A stretch of DNA of 41,009 bases from an uncultured Prevotellaceae bacterium (GTDB lineage Bacteria > Bacteroidota > Bacteroidia > Bacteroidales > Bacteroidaceae), in contig CACXQL010000036.1 of NCBI GenBank assembly GCA_902769805.1, positions 1 through 41,009 on the forward strand. Reading direction: 5' to 3'. Position 1 is the first letter of the stretch, and every line of letters starts with the position of its first letter. Below are positions 35,149 to 41,009 of the stretch, in pieces. Position numbers and translations under genes: made by a program. The notes below the pieces were generated by a model, which worked only from the letters and a program-made list of their open reading frames with translations, made no database searches and was not told where the DNA came from.

Positions 35149-36258
35149 GCAAATAAAAACCTAAATGCTGCAAAGACAGCGAAGAAGGATGAGTTTTACA
35201 CGCAGATGACAGACATTGAACGGGAGTTGCAGCACTATTGGCAGCACTTTCGCGATAAGGTAGTATTGTGTAATTGTGATGATCCTTATGAGAGTAATTT
35301 CTTTAAGTATTTTGCTTTGAGATTCAATCAGTTAGGCTTGAAGAAGTTGATATGCACGTGTTATAATGGTTCGCCAGTACAGGGTAATGAATTGATGATT
35401 GACTTTGGCGATTTTGCGGATGAGCCAAAGAAGGTTGCCTATAAGGTGGAGATTACAGAAGTGAAAGACTTGAATGGCGATGGGGCTGTTGACCTCAGTG
35501 ATGTGCAATACCTATTGAATAACGACAAGAATGTCCTTTCGACATTAAAGACTGGTGACTTTCGAGACCCTGAATGTATAGAGTTGCTAAAGCAAGCGGA
35601 TATAGTTGTTACCAATCCTCCTTTTTCGTTGTTTAGGGAGTATGTCGGGCAATTGGTTGATTATGATAAAAAATTCTTAATTGTTGGTCATCAGAATTCT
35701 ATCACATATAGAGAAGTGTTTCCTTTAATCCAAACGAATAAAGTTTGGTTAGGATATGGGTTTAAAGGTGGAGCTGCCCATTTTTATTCCCCTTATGAGG
35801 ATATTGCAACAGCAGGAGATCATAAAAAGGATATGATTCGCGTATCTGGTGTTAATTGGTTTACTAATCTTGAAATACCTAAACGGAATGAAGAATTAGA
35901 CCTTGTGTGTCGTTATTCACCAAAAGAATATCCTACCTATCATAATTATAGTGCTATAAATGTGAACAAGACATCTGATATACCTTACGATTATAAAGGA
36001 GTTATAGGTGTTCCTATAACTTTTTTGGACAAATATAACCCAGATCAATTTGAAATTATTTGGCGTGGAGGTGACATTGAGTGGGCAGAAAAGCAATGTT
36101 CATTTTATACGCCTCCAACACATGAACAAGCAGAATTATTTAAAAAACAAGATAAAACCTGGAGGATTCAGAATCCTTATCTTCTCGATAAGCAAGGAAA
36201 TGCTAAAGTTGTATATCAGAGAATATTTATCCGTAACAAAAATCCTAAAACGATATGA
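35146..36258 (+). CDS. EcoRI-family adenine-specific DNA methyltransferase
   Basis: A 370-residue protein collinear with M.EcoRI: KKDEFYTQMTDIERELQHYW, then VVLCNCDDPYESNFFKYFALRF (cofactor region), catalytic motif IVVTNPPFSLFREYV (NPPF at 157-160), KKFLIVGHQNSITYREVFPLI, YHNYSAINVNKTSDIPYDY and GVIGVPITFLDKYNPDQFEI. It should make N6-methyladenine; the target is unknown. Residues 108-125 (DLNGDGAVDLSDVQYLL) form a dockerin/EF-hand-like calcium loop that M.EcoRI lacks. The DNA is AT-rich from ~35600 to 36250 (18 and 21 G+C per 60 in two lines sampled) but not before or after. The stop overlaps the nuclease gene start (ATGA), so the two are coupled. Confidence 0.9.
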   Translation: MANKNLNAAKTAKKDEFYTQMTDIERELQHYWQHFRDKVVLCNCDDPYESNFFKYFALRFNQLGLKKLICTCYNGSPVQGNELMIDFGDFADEPKKVAYKVEITEVKDLNGDGAVDLSDVQYLLNNDKNVLSTLKTGDFRDPECIELLKQADIVVTNPPFSLFREYVGQLVDYDKKFLIVGHQNSITYREVFPLIQTNKVWLGYGFKGGAAHFYSPYEDIATAGDHKKDMIRVSGVNWFTNLEIPKRNEELDLVCRYSPKEYPTYHNYSAINVNKTSDIPYDYKGVIGVPITFLDKYNPDQFEIIWRGGDIEWAEKQCSFYTPPTHEQAELFKKQDKTWRIQNPYLLDKQGNAKVVYQRIFIRNKNPKTI

Positions 36259-37379
36259 TGACAATAAAGCAAATAGAGGTAACTGTGGGTGAAATAACCC
36301 TCGGTTATGTGAATAATGACGAACAGGGTGTTCGTGGTTATAATGGCAGACTGGATATCCGTCCTCCTTATCAGCGTGAGTTTATCTATAACGAGAAGGA
36401 ACAGCAGGCAGTGATTACTACAGTATTGCACGGCTATCCTCTGAATGTGATGTATTGGGTAAAACGTAGTGACGATGCAGAATGTCCCTATGAGGTAATG
36501 GACGGTCAACAGCGCACTCTCTCGCTTTGTGAGTATGTGGCAGGCAAGTTCTCGTATGAGTTTAAGAACTTCTTCAATCAGCCAGAGGACGTACAACGAA
36601 AGATACTCAACTATCCACTGACCGTTTATGTCTGTGAGGGCGACGCATCAGAGAAATTGGAATGGTTTCAGACAATTAATATTGCAGGAAAGCCGTTGAA
36701 TGAACAGGAAATCAATAACGCCATCTTCGCAGGTCCTTTTGTGTCAGATGCCAAACGGCACTTCTCAAAGTCTAATTGCGGAGCCTATCGCTTAGGCAAG
36801 GATTTGGTAAACGGTACACCTATCCGTCAGGACTTCTTGAAGAAGGCTTTGGAGTGGATGGCAGAACATGAGACAAGACAGGGACACCGCATGACGGCTG
36901 TCAGTTATATGTCTGCCCATCAGCACGACCCCAATGCGAATAATCTCTGGCAGTACTTCCAGACTGTGTTGAACTGGGCGATGAACAACTTCGACATGAA
37001 GAAGTTCAAGAAGATTATGAAAGGACTGGACTGGGCTTTGCTCTATGACAAATACCATGATGAGACACTTGATGTTGCAGCATTAGGCAAGCGTATCTCA
37101 GAACTAATGCGTGACAGTGAGATACAACGTCAGTCTGGTATCATTCCCTTTGTGCTGACAGGCGATGAGCATTATCTTGACTTAAGAGCCTTCCCCGAGG
37201 ATATCAAACTCGCTGTATGGGAGCAACAGCATCATCTTTGTAAGTCGTGTGGCAAGGAGTTTGACTATGAGTTTATGGAAGGCGACCACATCACTCCTTG
37301 GCGTGAGGGTGGGCGCACCATCGTGGAAAACTGCCAGATGTTGTGTCGTGAGTGTAATAGAAGGAAGGGAAGTAAGTAA
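36255..37379 (+). CDS. DUF262 (GmrSD N-terminal / ParB-like) plus HNH endonuclease
   Basis: A 374-residue protein. The N-terminal DUF262 domain has DIRPPYQREFIYN (37-43) and VMDGQQRTLS (83-87), the signature of the ParB/sulfiredoxin-like fold that in GmrSD nucleases binds nucleotide. FQTINIAGKPLNEQEINNA is a further family motif. A helical middle region follows. The last ~50 residues form an HNH nuclease: CKSCG, GDHITPW with the catalytic Asp-His, ENCQMLC and CRECNRRKG (zinc Cys pairs). It shares 4 bp with the methyltransferase gene. The pair looks like a restriction-modification or modification-sensing defence module. No canonical EcoRI-type endonuclease is present. Confidence 0.85.
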   Translation: MMTIKQIEVTVGEITLGYVNNDEQGVRGYNGRLDIRPPYQREFIYNEKEQQAVITTVLHGYPLNVMYWVKRSDDAECPYEVMDGQQRTLSLCEYVAGKFSYEFKNFFNQPEDVQRKILNYPLTVYVCEGDASEKLEWFQTINIAGKPLNEQEINNAIFAGPFVSDAKRHFSKSNCGAYRLGKDLVNGTPIRQDFLKKALEWMAEHETRQGHRMTAVSYMSAHQHDPNANNLWQYFQTVLNWAMNNFDMKKFKKIMKGLDWALLYDKYHDETLDVAALGKRISELMRDSEIQRQSGIIPFVLTGDEHYLDLRAFPEDIKLAVWEQQHHLCKSCGKEFDYEFMEGDHITPWREGGRTIVENCQMLCRECNRRKGSK

Positions 37380-37425
37380 ATTACAAATCTGTGTCAGACT
37401 GGTACCTGACAGCATATAATAAAAT

Positions 37426-37466
37426 ACTCCGCCCTTGTAAGAGCAGACTGCAAGGGCGGAGTTATT
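37426..37466. terminator. Bidirectional terminator between convergent genes
   Basis: A 12-bp perfect stem (ACTCCGCCCTTG at 37426-37437, complement at 37451-37462) with a 13-base loop. The - strand is followed by a T-rich stretch, the + strand by TTATTATAA. Confidence 0.8.
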
Positions 37467-37480
37467 ATAAATAAGTGGTA

Positions 37481-37810
37481 TCAACAAATAAGGATGAGGC
37501 GATTTTCCTCTATGTTGTACTTTACAGGATGGGCGAAGGATATAGTTTTACCATCGCTGATGACAGAGACATTGATGCCTCGCCGTCGGAACTCGTCAAT
37601 GAGTGCCTGGTCGTGATAGGCTCGCATACTTGACCAGCCTCGGTTTTGCACCTGGGAATTGAAAGTGGTTACTAACTCTTGGATTTGCATATCGGCAAAT
37701 CGCAATGCATACTTGGCCTGTGGCCGAGCCTGCTTTCGCTCAACAAAGAAAGCAAGCTTTCTCTGTATTCGCTTAATCGCAGCCTTGATGTAATAAATGT
37801 GCTGTTGCAT
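37481..37810 (-). CDS. Unrecognised 109-residue basic protein
   Basis: Not recognised. The ATG at 37810 (MQQHIYYIKAAIKRIQRKLAF) is chosen; the frame extends to 38011, but the promoter at 37927-37959 starts the transcript inside that extension. The first 45 residues are a Lys/Arg-rich helix, followed by LRFADMQIQELVTTFNSQV, a segment with RAYHDQALIDEFRRRGINVSV, and short beta-strands to the end (HPVKYNIEENRLILIC). No signal peptide or membrane segment is seen. Its leader of about 110 bases and its place between a nuclease gene and a RhuM pseudogene suggest accessory cargo. Confidence 0.55.
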   Translation of the reverse strand: MQQHIYYIKAAIKRIQRKLAFFVERKQARPQAKYALRFADMQIQELVTTFNSQVQNRGWSSMRAYHDQALIDEFRRRGINVSVISDGKTISFAHPVKYNIEENRLILIC

Positions 37811-37926
37811 AACTTGGAATGTTTTGAAGTTTAAAAATGTTGCTCCCACATCGTACTGACCACCGTGGTTTCCAAAACTCGGTTGGTGAGTCCATCCGAA
37901 GATGACTGCTCTTGATGCTTTCGAGT

Positions 37927-37959
37927 GCAAAGGTAATGATAAAACCTTAAATATCAAAA
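37927..37959 (-). promoter_or_regulatory. Promoter of the 109-residue gene
   Basis: On the - strand TTTTG (37959-37955), 19 bases, TACCTTTGC (37935-37927). A strong consensus match, about 110 bases before the chosen start. Confidence 0.75.
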
Positions 37960-38000
37960 AATATTGGGAAGATTCTGCCAGTCGTTTTGTAATGCATAGA

Positions 38001-38499
38001 ATGTCTTGCATCTTGATTTTTCTTGTATCGTACCAACCGGATGAAACTATTCGACTGGAAGTGAGAATGGAGAATGAAACAGTGTGGCTAACACAGCAGC
38101 AGATGGCGGAGTTGTTTCATCGTGATCAATCTGTGATAGCACGCCATATCTCCAATGTTTTCAAAGAAAAAGAGTTGATAAAAGAAGGTGATATGCAAAT
38201 ATTGCATAATACTCTGTCAAAATATAAACCTACATCTCTCTATAGCCTTGATGTTATCATTTCTGTAGGTTATCGTGTGAAAAGCCAGCAAGGTACAGAT
38301 TTTCGTAAGTGGGCTAACAAAGTACTCAAAGATTTTCTACTACGTGGCTATTCTGTCAATCAGCGTTTTGAACAATTGGAGCGACGGTGCGTCTATCAAG
38401 GATCTAGGCAAGAAATGGTTTGCTTTCTCCTTGTTGCATGACATCTCTACAACAGAATTGATTAACAAGATTGTCGGGAATTTGGAAAAAAAGACTTAA
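38001..38499 (+). pseudogene. RhuM-family protein gene with a large internal deletion
   Basis: The first part (YQPDETIRLEVRMENETVWLTQQQMAELFHRDQS .. YSLDVIISVGYRVKSQQGTDFRKWANKVL) is the RhuM virulence-protein domain. At about 38385-38390 the frame is lost. The next base register reads DGASIKDLGKKWFAFSLLHD .. ELINKIVGNLEKK to the TAA at 38497-38499. In intact Bacteroidetes relatives such a GASIKDLGKKWFAF segment ends a long C-terminal domain, so more than 100 residues between the two parts appear to be missing. The start is uncertain (ATG at 38001 or 37992) and no promoter was found; upstream DNA is taken by the divergent promoter. Confidence 0.7.
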
Positions 38500-38504
38500 A
38501 AAAC

Positions 38505-38536
38505 TTGCTCATTTCGTAAATTAGTTGTAATTTTGC
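38505..38536 (+). promoter_or_regulatory. Promoter of rpsU
   Basis: TTG (38505-38507), 20 bases, TAATTTTGC (38528-38536), about 55 bases before the ATG. Confidence 0.7.
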
Positions 38537-38591
38537 ACCCGCTTAATTGAAAAATAGAAGTTTAACTTAAAAGATTAAAACAAAAAAGAAC

Positions 38592-38783
38592 ATGATTATT
38601 GTACCAGTAAAGGAAGGCGAGAACATCGAGAAGGCCCTCAAGAAGTTCAAGAGAAAGTTTGAGAAGACAGGCGTGGTAAAGGAACTCCGCCGCCGTCAGC
38701 AGTTTGACAAGCCCTCTGTACTGAAGCGCCTGAAGATGGAACACGCTATTTACGTACAGAAGCTGCGCGCTACAGAAGAGTAA
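38592..38783 (+). CDS. rpsU: 30S ribosomal protein S21
   Basis: 63 residues, MIIVPVKEGENIEKALKKFKRKFEKTG, followed by the conserved basic helix VVKELRRRQQFDKPSVLKRLKM. This is the standard bS21 sequence and length. The protein sits near the 3' end of 16S rRNA at the platform of the small subunit. It heads the conserved Bacteroidales order rpsU - tyrosine recombinase - hpf. Confidence 0.96.
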   Translation: MIIVPVKEGENIEKALKKFKRKFEKTGVVKELRRRQQFDKPSVLKRLKMEHAIYVQKLRATEE

Positions 38784-38818
38784 AAAAGTAGCGTAAATTG
38801 ATATTTACTGCTCTAAAA

Positions 38819-38850
38819 TTTGGTAGTTTGAAGTTTTTTTCGTAAATTCG
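38819..38850 (+). promoter_or_regulatory. Possible promoter of the recombinase-hpf genes
   Basis: TTTG (38819-38822), 20 bases, TAAATTCG (38843-38850); one mismatch in the -7 box. Confidence 0.45.
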
Positions 38851-38882
38851 TTGCCGAATAGGAATATTAAGCAACGAAAGTC

Positions 38883-39764
38883 ATGATAGAGAAATTCTTG
38901 AACTACCTGCGCTATGAGAGAAATCGCTCTGAGCTCACAGTGGTTAGCTATGAGAGGAGTCTGAGGGATTTCGAGGCGTATTTCAAGAATAGAGACGATC
39001 AGCTCTCGTGGGAGTCGGTAGACTCGGACATCATCCGTGACTGGATGGAGAGTTTGATGGATAAAGGCGACATGGCAACGACAGTGAACCACTGTTTGAG
39101 TGCCGTGCGTTCCTTTTTTCGTTTTGCCTTGGCACGTGGACTTGTCCAAAAAGACCCGTCGCATGTGGTGAAAGGTCCCAAGAAGCAGAAACCGCTGCCG
39201 CATTTCATCCGCGAGAACGAGATGGACAGGTTGATAGACATCGATGAGATGTGGGGGACAACATACGAAGATGTTCGCGCGCGTACATTAATAATAATAC
39301 TATACAGTACGGGTATCCGACTGGCAGAACTGGTGGGATTGAATACTGACGATGTGGATTTCGTGTCCCGACAGCTGAAGGTGACGGGAAAGCGCGACAA
39401 ACAGCGCATCATTCCCTTTGGAGAGGAGTTGGAGAAAACCCTCCGTGACTATATCGCCCTGCGAAACCAGACTGTTGGAGGACCGACGGAGGCTCTTCTC
39501 ACCTCAGAGAAAGGCGATCGCATCACACGCTGGCAGGTGGAGAGAGTGGTGAAGAAATGTCTGTCGCAGGTGACGACGCAGAAGAAACGCTCACCGCATG
39601 TCCTCCGCCATTCCTTTGCTACAGCGATGCTGAACAATGGGGCAGGGTTGGAGAGTGTACGGAAACTGCTGGGGCATGAGAGCGTGGCAACTACAGAGAT
39701 ATATACTCACACTACTTTTGAACAATTAAAGAAAGTCTATAAGAATGCCCATCCAAGGGCTTAG
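38883..39764 (+). CDS. xerC: Tyrosine recombinase XerC/XerD-like
   Basis: A 293-residue protein. SAM-like N-terminal domain (MIEKFLNYLRYERNRSELTVVSYERSL .. FRFALARGLVQKDPSH), catalytic domain with Arg in YSTGIRLAELVGL, Lys in VTGKRDKQR, HVLRHSFATAML, GHESVATTEIYTH with the nucleophile Tyr. All active-site residues are present. At under 300 residues and in a housekeeping setting between rpsU and hpf, it is likely a chromosome dimer resolution recombinase rather than a phage integrase. The choice between XerC and XerD names is tentative. Confidence 0.88.
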   Translation: MIEKFLNYLRYERNRSELTVVSYERSLRDFEAYFKNRDDQLSWESVDSDIIRDWMESLMDKGDMATTVNHCLSAVRSFFRFALARGLVQKDPSHVVKGPKKQKPLPHFIRENEMDRLIDIDEMWGTTYEDVRARTLIIILYSTGIRLAELVGLNTDDVDFVSRQLKVTGKRDKQRIIPFGEELEKTLRDYIALRNQTVGGPTEALLTSEKGDRITRWQVERVVKKCLSQVTTQKKRSPHVLRHSFATAMLNNGAGLESVRKLLGHESVATTEIYTHTTFEQLKKVYKNAHPRA

Positions 39765-39790
39765 TCTAACCTTTAAAATAGGAGGTAACT

Positions 39791-40090
39791 ATGGAAATTA
39801 AGATTCAGTCAATTCATTTTGACGCTACTGAGAAGCTACAGGCGTTCATCGACAAGAAGGTCGCCAAGTTGGAGAAAACCTTCGAGGATATCCAGAAGGT
39901 TGAGGTACAGTGCAAGGTAGTAAAACCTGCTACAGCACAGAATAAAGAGGTAAGCCTGACGGTGACGGTGCCAGGAAACAAGCTGTTCGTGGAGAAAACT
40001 ACCGACACCTTTGAGGAAAGCACAGATGCCTGCGTGGATTCCATGAAGGTGCAGTTGCAGAAATACAAGGAAAAATTACGTAATCGCTAA
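39791..40090 (+). CDS. hpf: Ribosome hibernation promoting factor (HPF/RaiA family)
   Basis: A 99-residue short-type HPF: MEIKIQSIHFDATEKLQAFIDKKVAKLEK, VEVQCKVVKP, VPGNKLFVEKTTDTFEESTDACVD. It binds the small subunit in stationary phase and blocks activity or promotes dimers. Unusually for this phylum, a perfect GGAGG Shine-Dalgarno lies five bases before the ATG (39781-39785). It follows the recombinase gene by 26 bp. Confidence 0.92.
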   Translation: MEIKIQSIHFDATEKLQAFIDKKVAKLEKTFEDIQKVEVQCKVVKPATAQNKEVSLTVTVPGNKLFVEKTTDTFEESTDACVDSMKVQLQKYKEKLRNR

Positions 40091-40106
40091 AAAAAAGCGT
40101 TAAAAG

Positions 40107-40139
40107 TTTTGGTAATTCGAAAATAATGCCTACCTTTGC
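40107..40139 (+). promoter_or_regulatory. Promoter of the tRNA-tuf operon
   Basis: TTTTG (40107-40111), 19 bases, TACCTTTGC (40131-40139), a full consensus match. Confidence 0.85.
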
Positions 40140-40172
40140 ATCCGCTTTCCAATATTTTTTGGGAGCGGATGC
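40138..40172 (+). other. Leader hairpin of the tRNA-tuf operon
   Basis: GCATCCGCT (40138-40146) and AGCGGATGC (40164-40172) pair over a 17-base loop containing six T. It sits at the transcript 5' end, 8 bases before tRNA-Thr. Confidence 0.6.
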
Positions 40173-40180
40173 TTAGTGAA

Positions 40181-40254
40181 GCCTCTTTAGCTCAGTTGGC
40201 CAGAGCACGTGATTTGTAATCTCGGGGTCGTTGGTTCGAATCCGACAAGAGGCT
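40181..40254 (+). tRNA. tRNA-Thr (TGT)
   Basis: Full cloverleaf: acceptor GCCTCTT/AAGAGGC, D arm GCTCAGTTGGCCAGAGC, anticodon loop TTTGTAA with TGT, T arm GTTGG-TTCGAAT-CCGAC. CCA is not encoded. Confidence 0.95.
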
Positions 40255-40332
40255 CGAAAAGAGCCTGAAGGATAGACGAAGTCAATCGTTCCCTGGGCTC
40301 GAAAAGAGCCTGAAGGATAGACGAAGTCAATC
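40251..40332 (+). repeat. 45-bp-period duplication between tRNA-Thr and tRNA-Tyr
   Basis: A 37-base sequence beginning GGCTCGAAAAGAGCCTGAAG occurs at 40251-40287 and identically at 40296-40332. The first copy starts with the last four bases of tRNA-Thr. Each copy opens with a GGCTC/GAGCC mini-hairpin. A degenerate third start (AGGCTCGCCAAAAGAGC) follows at 40341. Confidence 0.9.
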
Positions 40333-40372
40333 ATCAAGAGAGGCTCGCCAAAAGAGCAAAGAGAAATATTGA

Positions 40373-40455
40373 GGGTGGTTTCCAGAGCGGCCAAATGGGG
40401 CAGACTGTAAATCTGTTGTCTTTCGACTTCGGTGGTTCGAATCCATCACCACCCA
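40373..40455 (+). tRNA. tRNA-Tyr (GTA)
   Basis: Acceptor GGGTGGT/ACCACCC, anticodon loop CTGTAAA with GTA, long variable arm typical of type II tRNA-Tyr, T arm GGTGG-TTCGAAT-CCATC. CCA is not encoded. Confidence 0.93.
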
Positions 40456-40480
40456 CTTCCGGAAAAGGAAGTTACGTGTT

Positions 40481-40553
40481 GCGGAAATAGCTCAGTTGAT
40501 AGAGCACTAGCCTTCCAAGCTGGGGGTCGCGGGTTTGAGCCCCGTTTTCCGCT
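40481..40553 (+). tRNA. tRNA-Gly (TCC)
   Basis: Acceptor GCGGAAA/TTTCCGC, D arm GCTCAGTTGATAGAGC, anticodon loop CTTCCAA with TCC, T arm GCGGG-TTTGAGC-CCCGT. Confidence 0.94.
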
Positions 40554-40561
40554 CATGACTC

Positions 40562-40633
<72 letters not shown>

Positions 40634-40698
40634 CTTGAGAAAACGACGATTTAAATCTAAATCGAATCATTCATTTATATAATAAAAAAAGAAAAGCT

Positions 40699-41009
40699 AT
40701 GGCTAAAGAGAATTTTGTGCGCACCAAACCGCACGTAAACATTGGTACTATCGGTCACGTTGACCATGGTAAGACAACTCTGACTGCTGCTATCACTACC
40801 GTACTGGCTAAGCAGGGTCTTTCTGAGGTTAAGTCTTTCGACCAGATTGACAATGCTCCTGAGGAGAAGGAGCGTGGTATCACTATTAACACCGCTCACG
40901 TTGAGTACGAGACCGCTAAGCGTCACTACGCTCACGTTGACTGCCCGGGACACGCCGACTATGTGAAGAACATGGTAACTGGTGCTGCTCAGATGGACGG
41001 TGCTATCCT
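40699..41009 (+). CDS. tuf: Elongation factor Tu, 5' part (cut by the window edge)
   Basis: The first 103 residues: [26 protein letters not shown] (P-loop GHVDHGKT), the switch I region [15 protein letters not shown], and the G3 motif [14 protein letters not shown]-Tu carries aminoacyl-tRNA to the ribosome with GTP. It is preceded by four tRNA genes in the usual Bacteroidetes tufB-type arrangement and probably read from the promoter at 40107. The rest lies beyond the window. Confidence 0.97.
   Translation, partial: MAKENFVRTKPHVNIGTIGHVDHGKTTLTAAITTVLAKQGLSEVKSFDQIDNAPEEKERGITINTAHVEYETAKRHYAHVDCPGHADYVKNMVTGAAQMDGAI

Noticed and set aside
38883-39764. Tyrosine recombinase as an integrase of a mobile element covering the accessory island
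   Set aside because: It sits in the conserved rpsU-recombinase-hpf order, has XerC/D size, and no attachment-site duplication was seen at the nearby tRNA genes.

Overview
The window looks like a chromosome segment of a gut or rumen Prevotellaceae member (Bacteroidales; Prevotella/Segatella/Xylanibacter-like). The evidence is a complete PorP-K-L-M-N type IX secretion operon, a GH10 xylanase with CBM6 modules and a CE1 esterase, many promoters of the Bacteroidota type (TTTG, 19-20 bases, TAnnTTTG), few Shine-Dalgarno sites, and the end order rpsU - xerC-like recombinase - hpf - tRNA-Thr/Tyr/Gly/Thr - tuf.

Layout. 1-3156: the 3' part of a beta-propeller/outer-membrane protein gene broken by one frameshift, then a PrsW-like membrane protease gene carrying a perfect 36-bp tandem duplication. 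3157-3813: noncoding, holding one copy of a 209-bp multi-hairpin repeat and the tail of a decayed SpoIIE/PP2C phosphatase gene. 3814-9068: xylan-related enzymes (alpha/beta hydrolase on +, CE1 esterase and GH10 xylanase on -). 9258-15182: T9SS core operon. 15262-18254: outer-membrane barrel protein and PriA. 18441-25082: tripartite RND efflux operon (the pump gene has lost its first membrane helix and gained an 18-bp duplication) followed by a DUF4421 protein. 25079-34332: FadL-like porin, a 7TM-HD protein (likely c-di-AMP phosphodiesterase), gltX-waaA-gamma carbonic anhydrase, metallophosphoesterase and malate dehydrogenase.

34333-38499 is an accessory island between housekeeping genes. It holds the second, inverted copy of the 209-bp repeat; a strongly structured noncoding RNA of about 226 nt with its own promoter and terminator; an EcoRI-family adenine methyltransferase overlapping a DUF262-HNH nuclease gene (a restriction-modification-like pair); an unknown small gene; and a RhuM-family pseudogene with an internal deletion. 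The methyltransferase start codon lies inside an inverted repeat, the gene has no evident promoter except the one for the RNA, and its base composition changes midway. This is the best candidate for an undescribed system: a defence pair that may be controlled by its structured leader.

How the genes may work together: the GH10 xylanase ends in a tail resembling a T9SS sorting domain, and the T9SS operon starts about 190 bp away on the other strand, so secretion machinery and a possible cargo are neighbours. A second theme is small, apparently recent length changes: tandem duplications of 36, 18, 45 and 21 bp, a one-base homopolymer frameshift and a loss of about 23 codons. These could be real strain variation or assembly error and need read-level checking.
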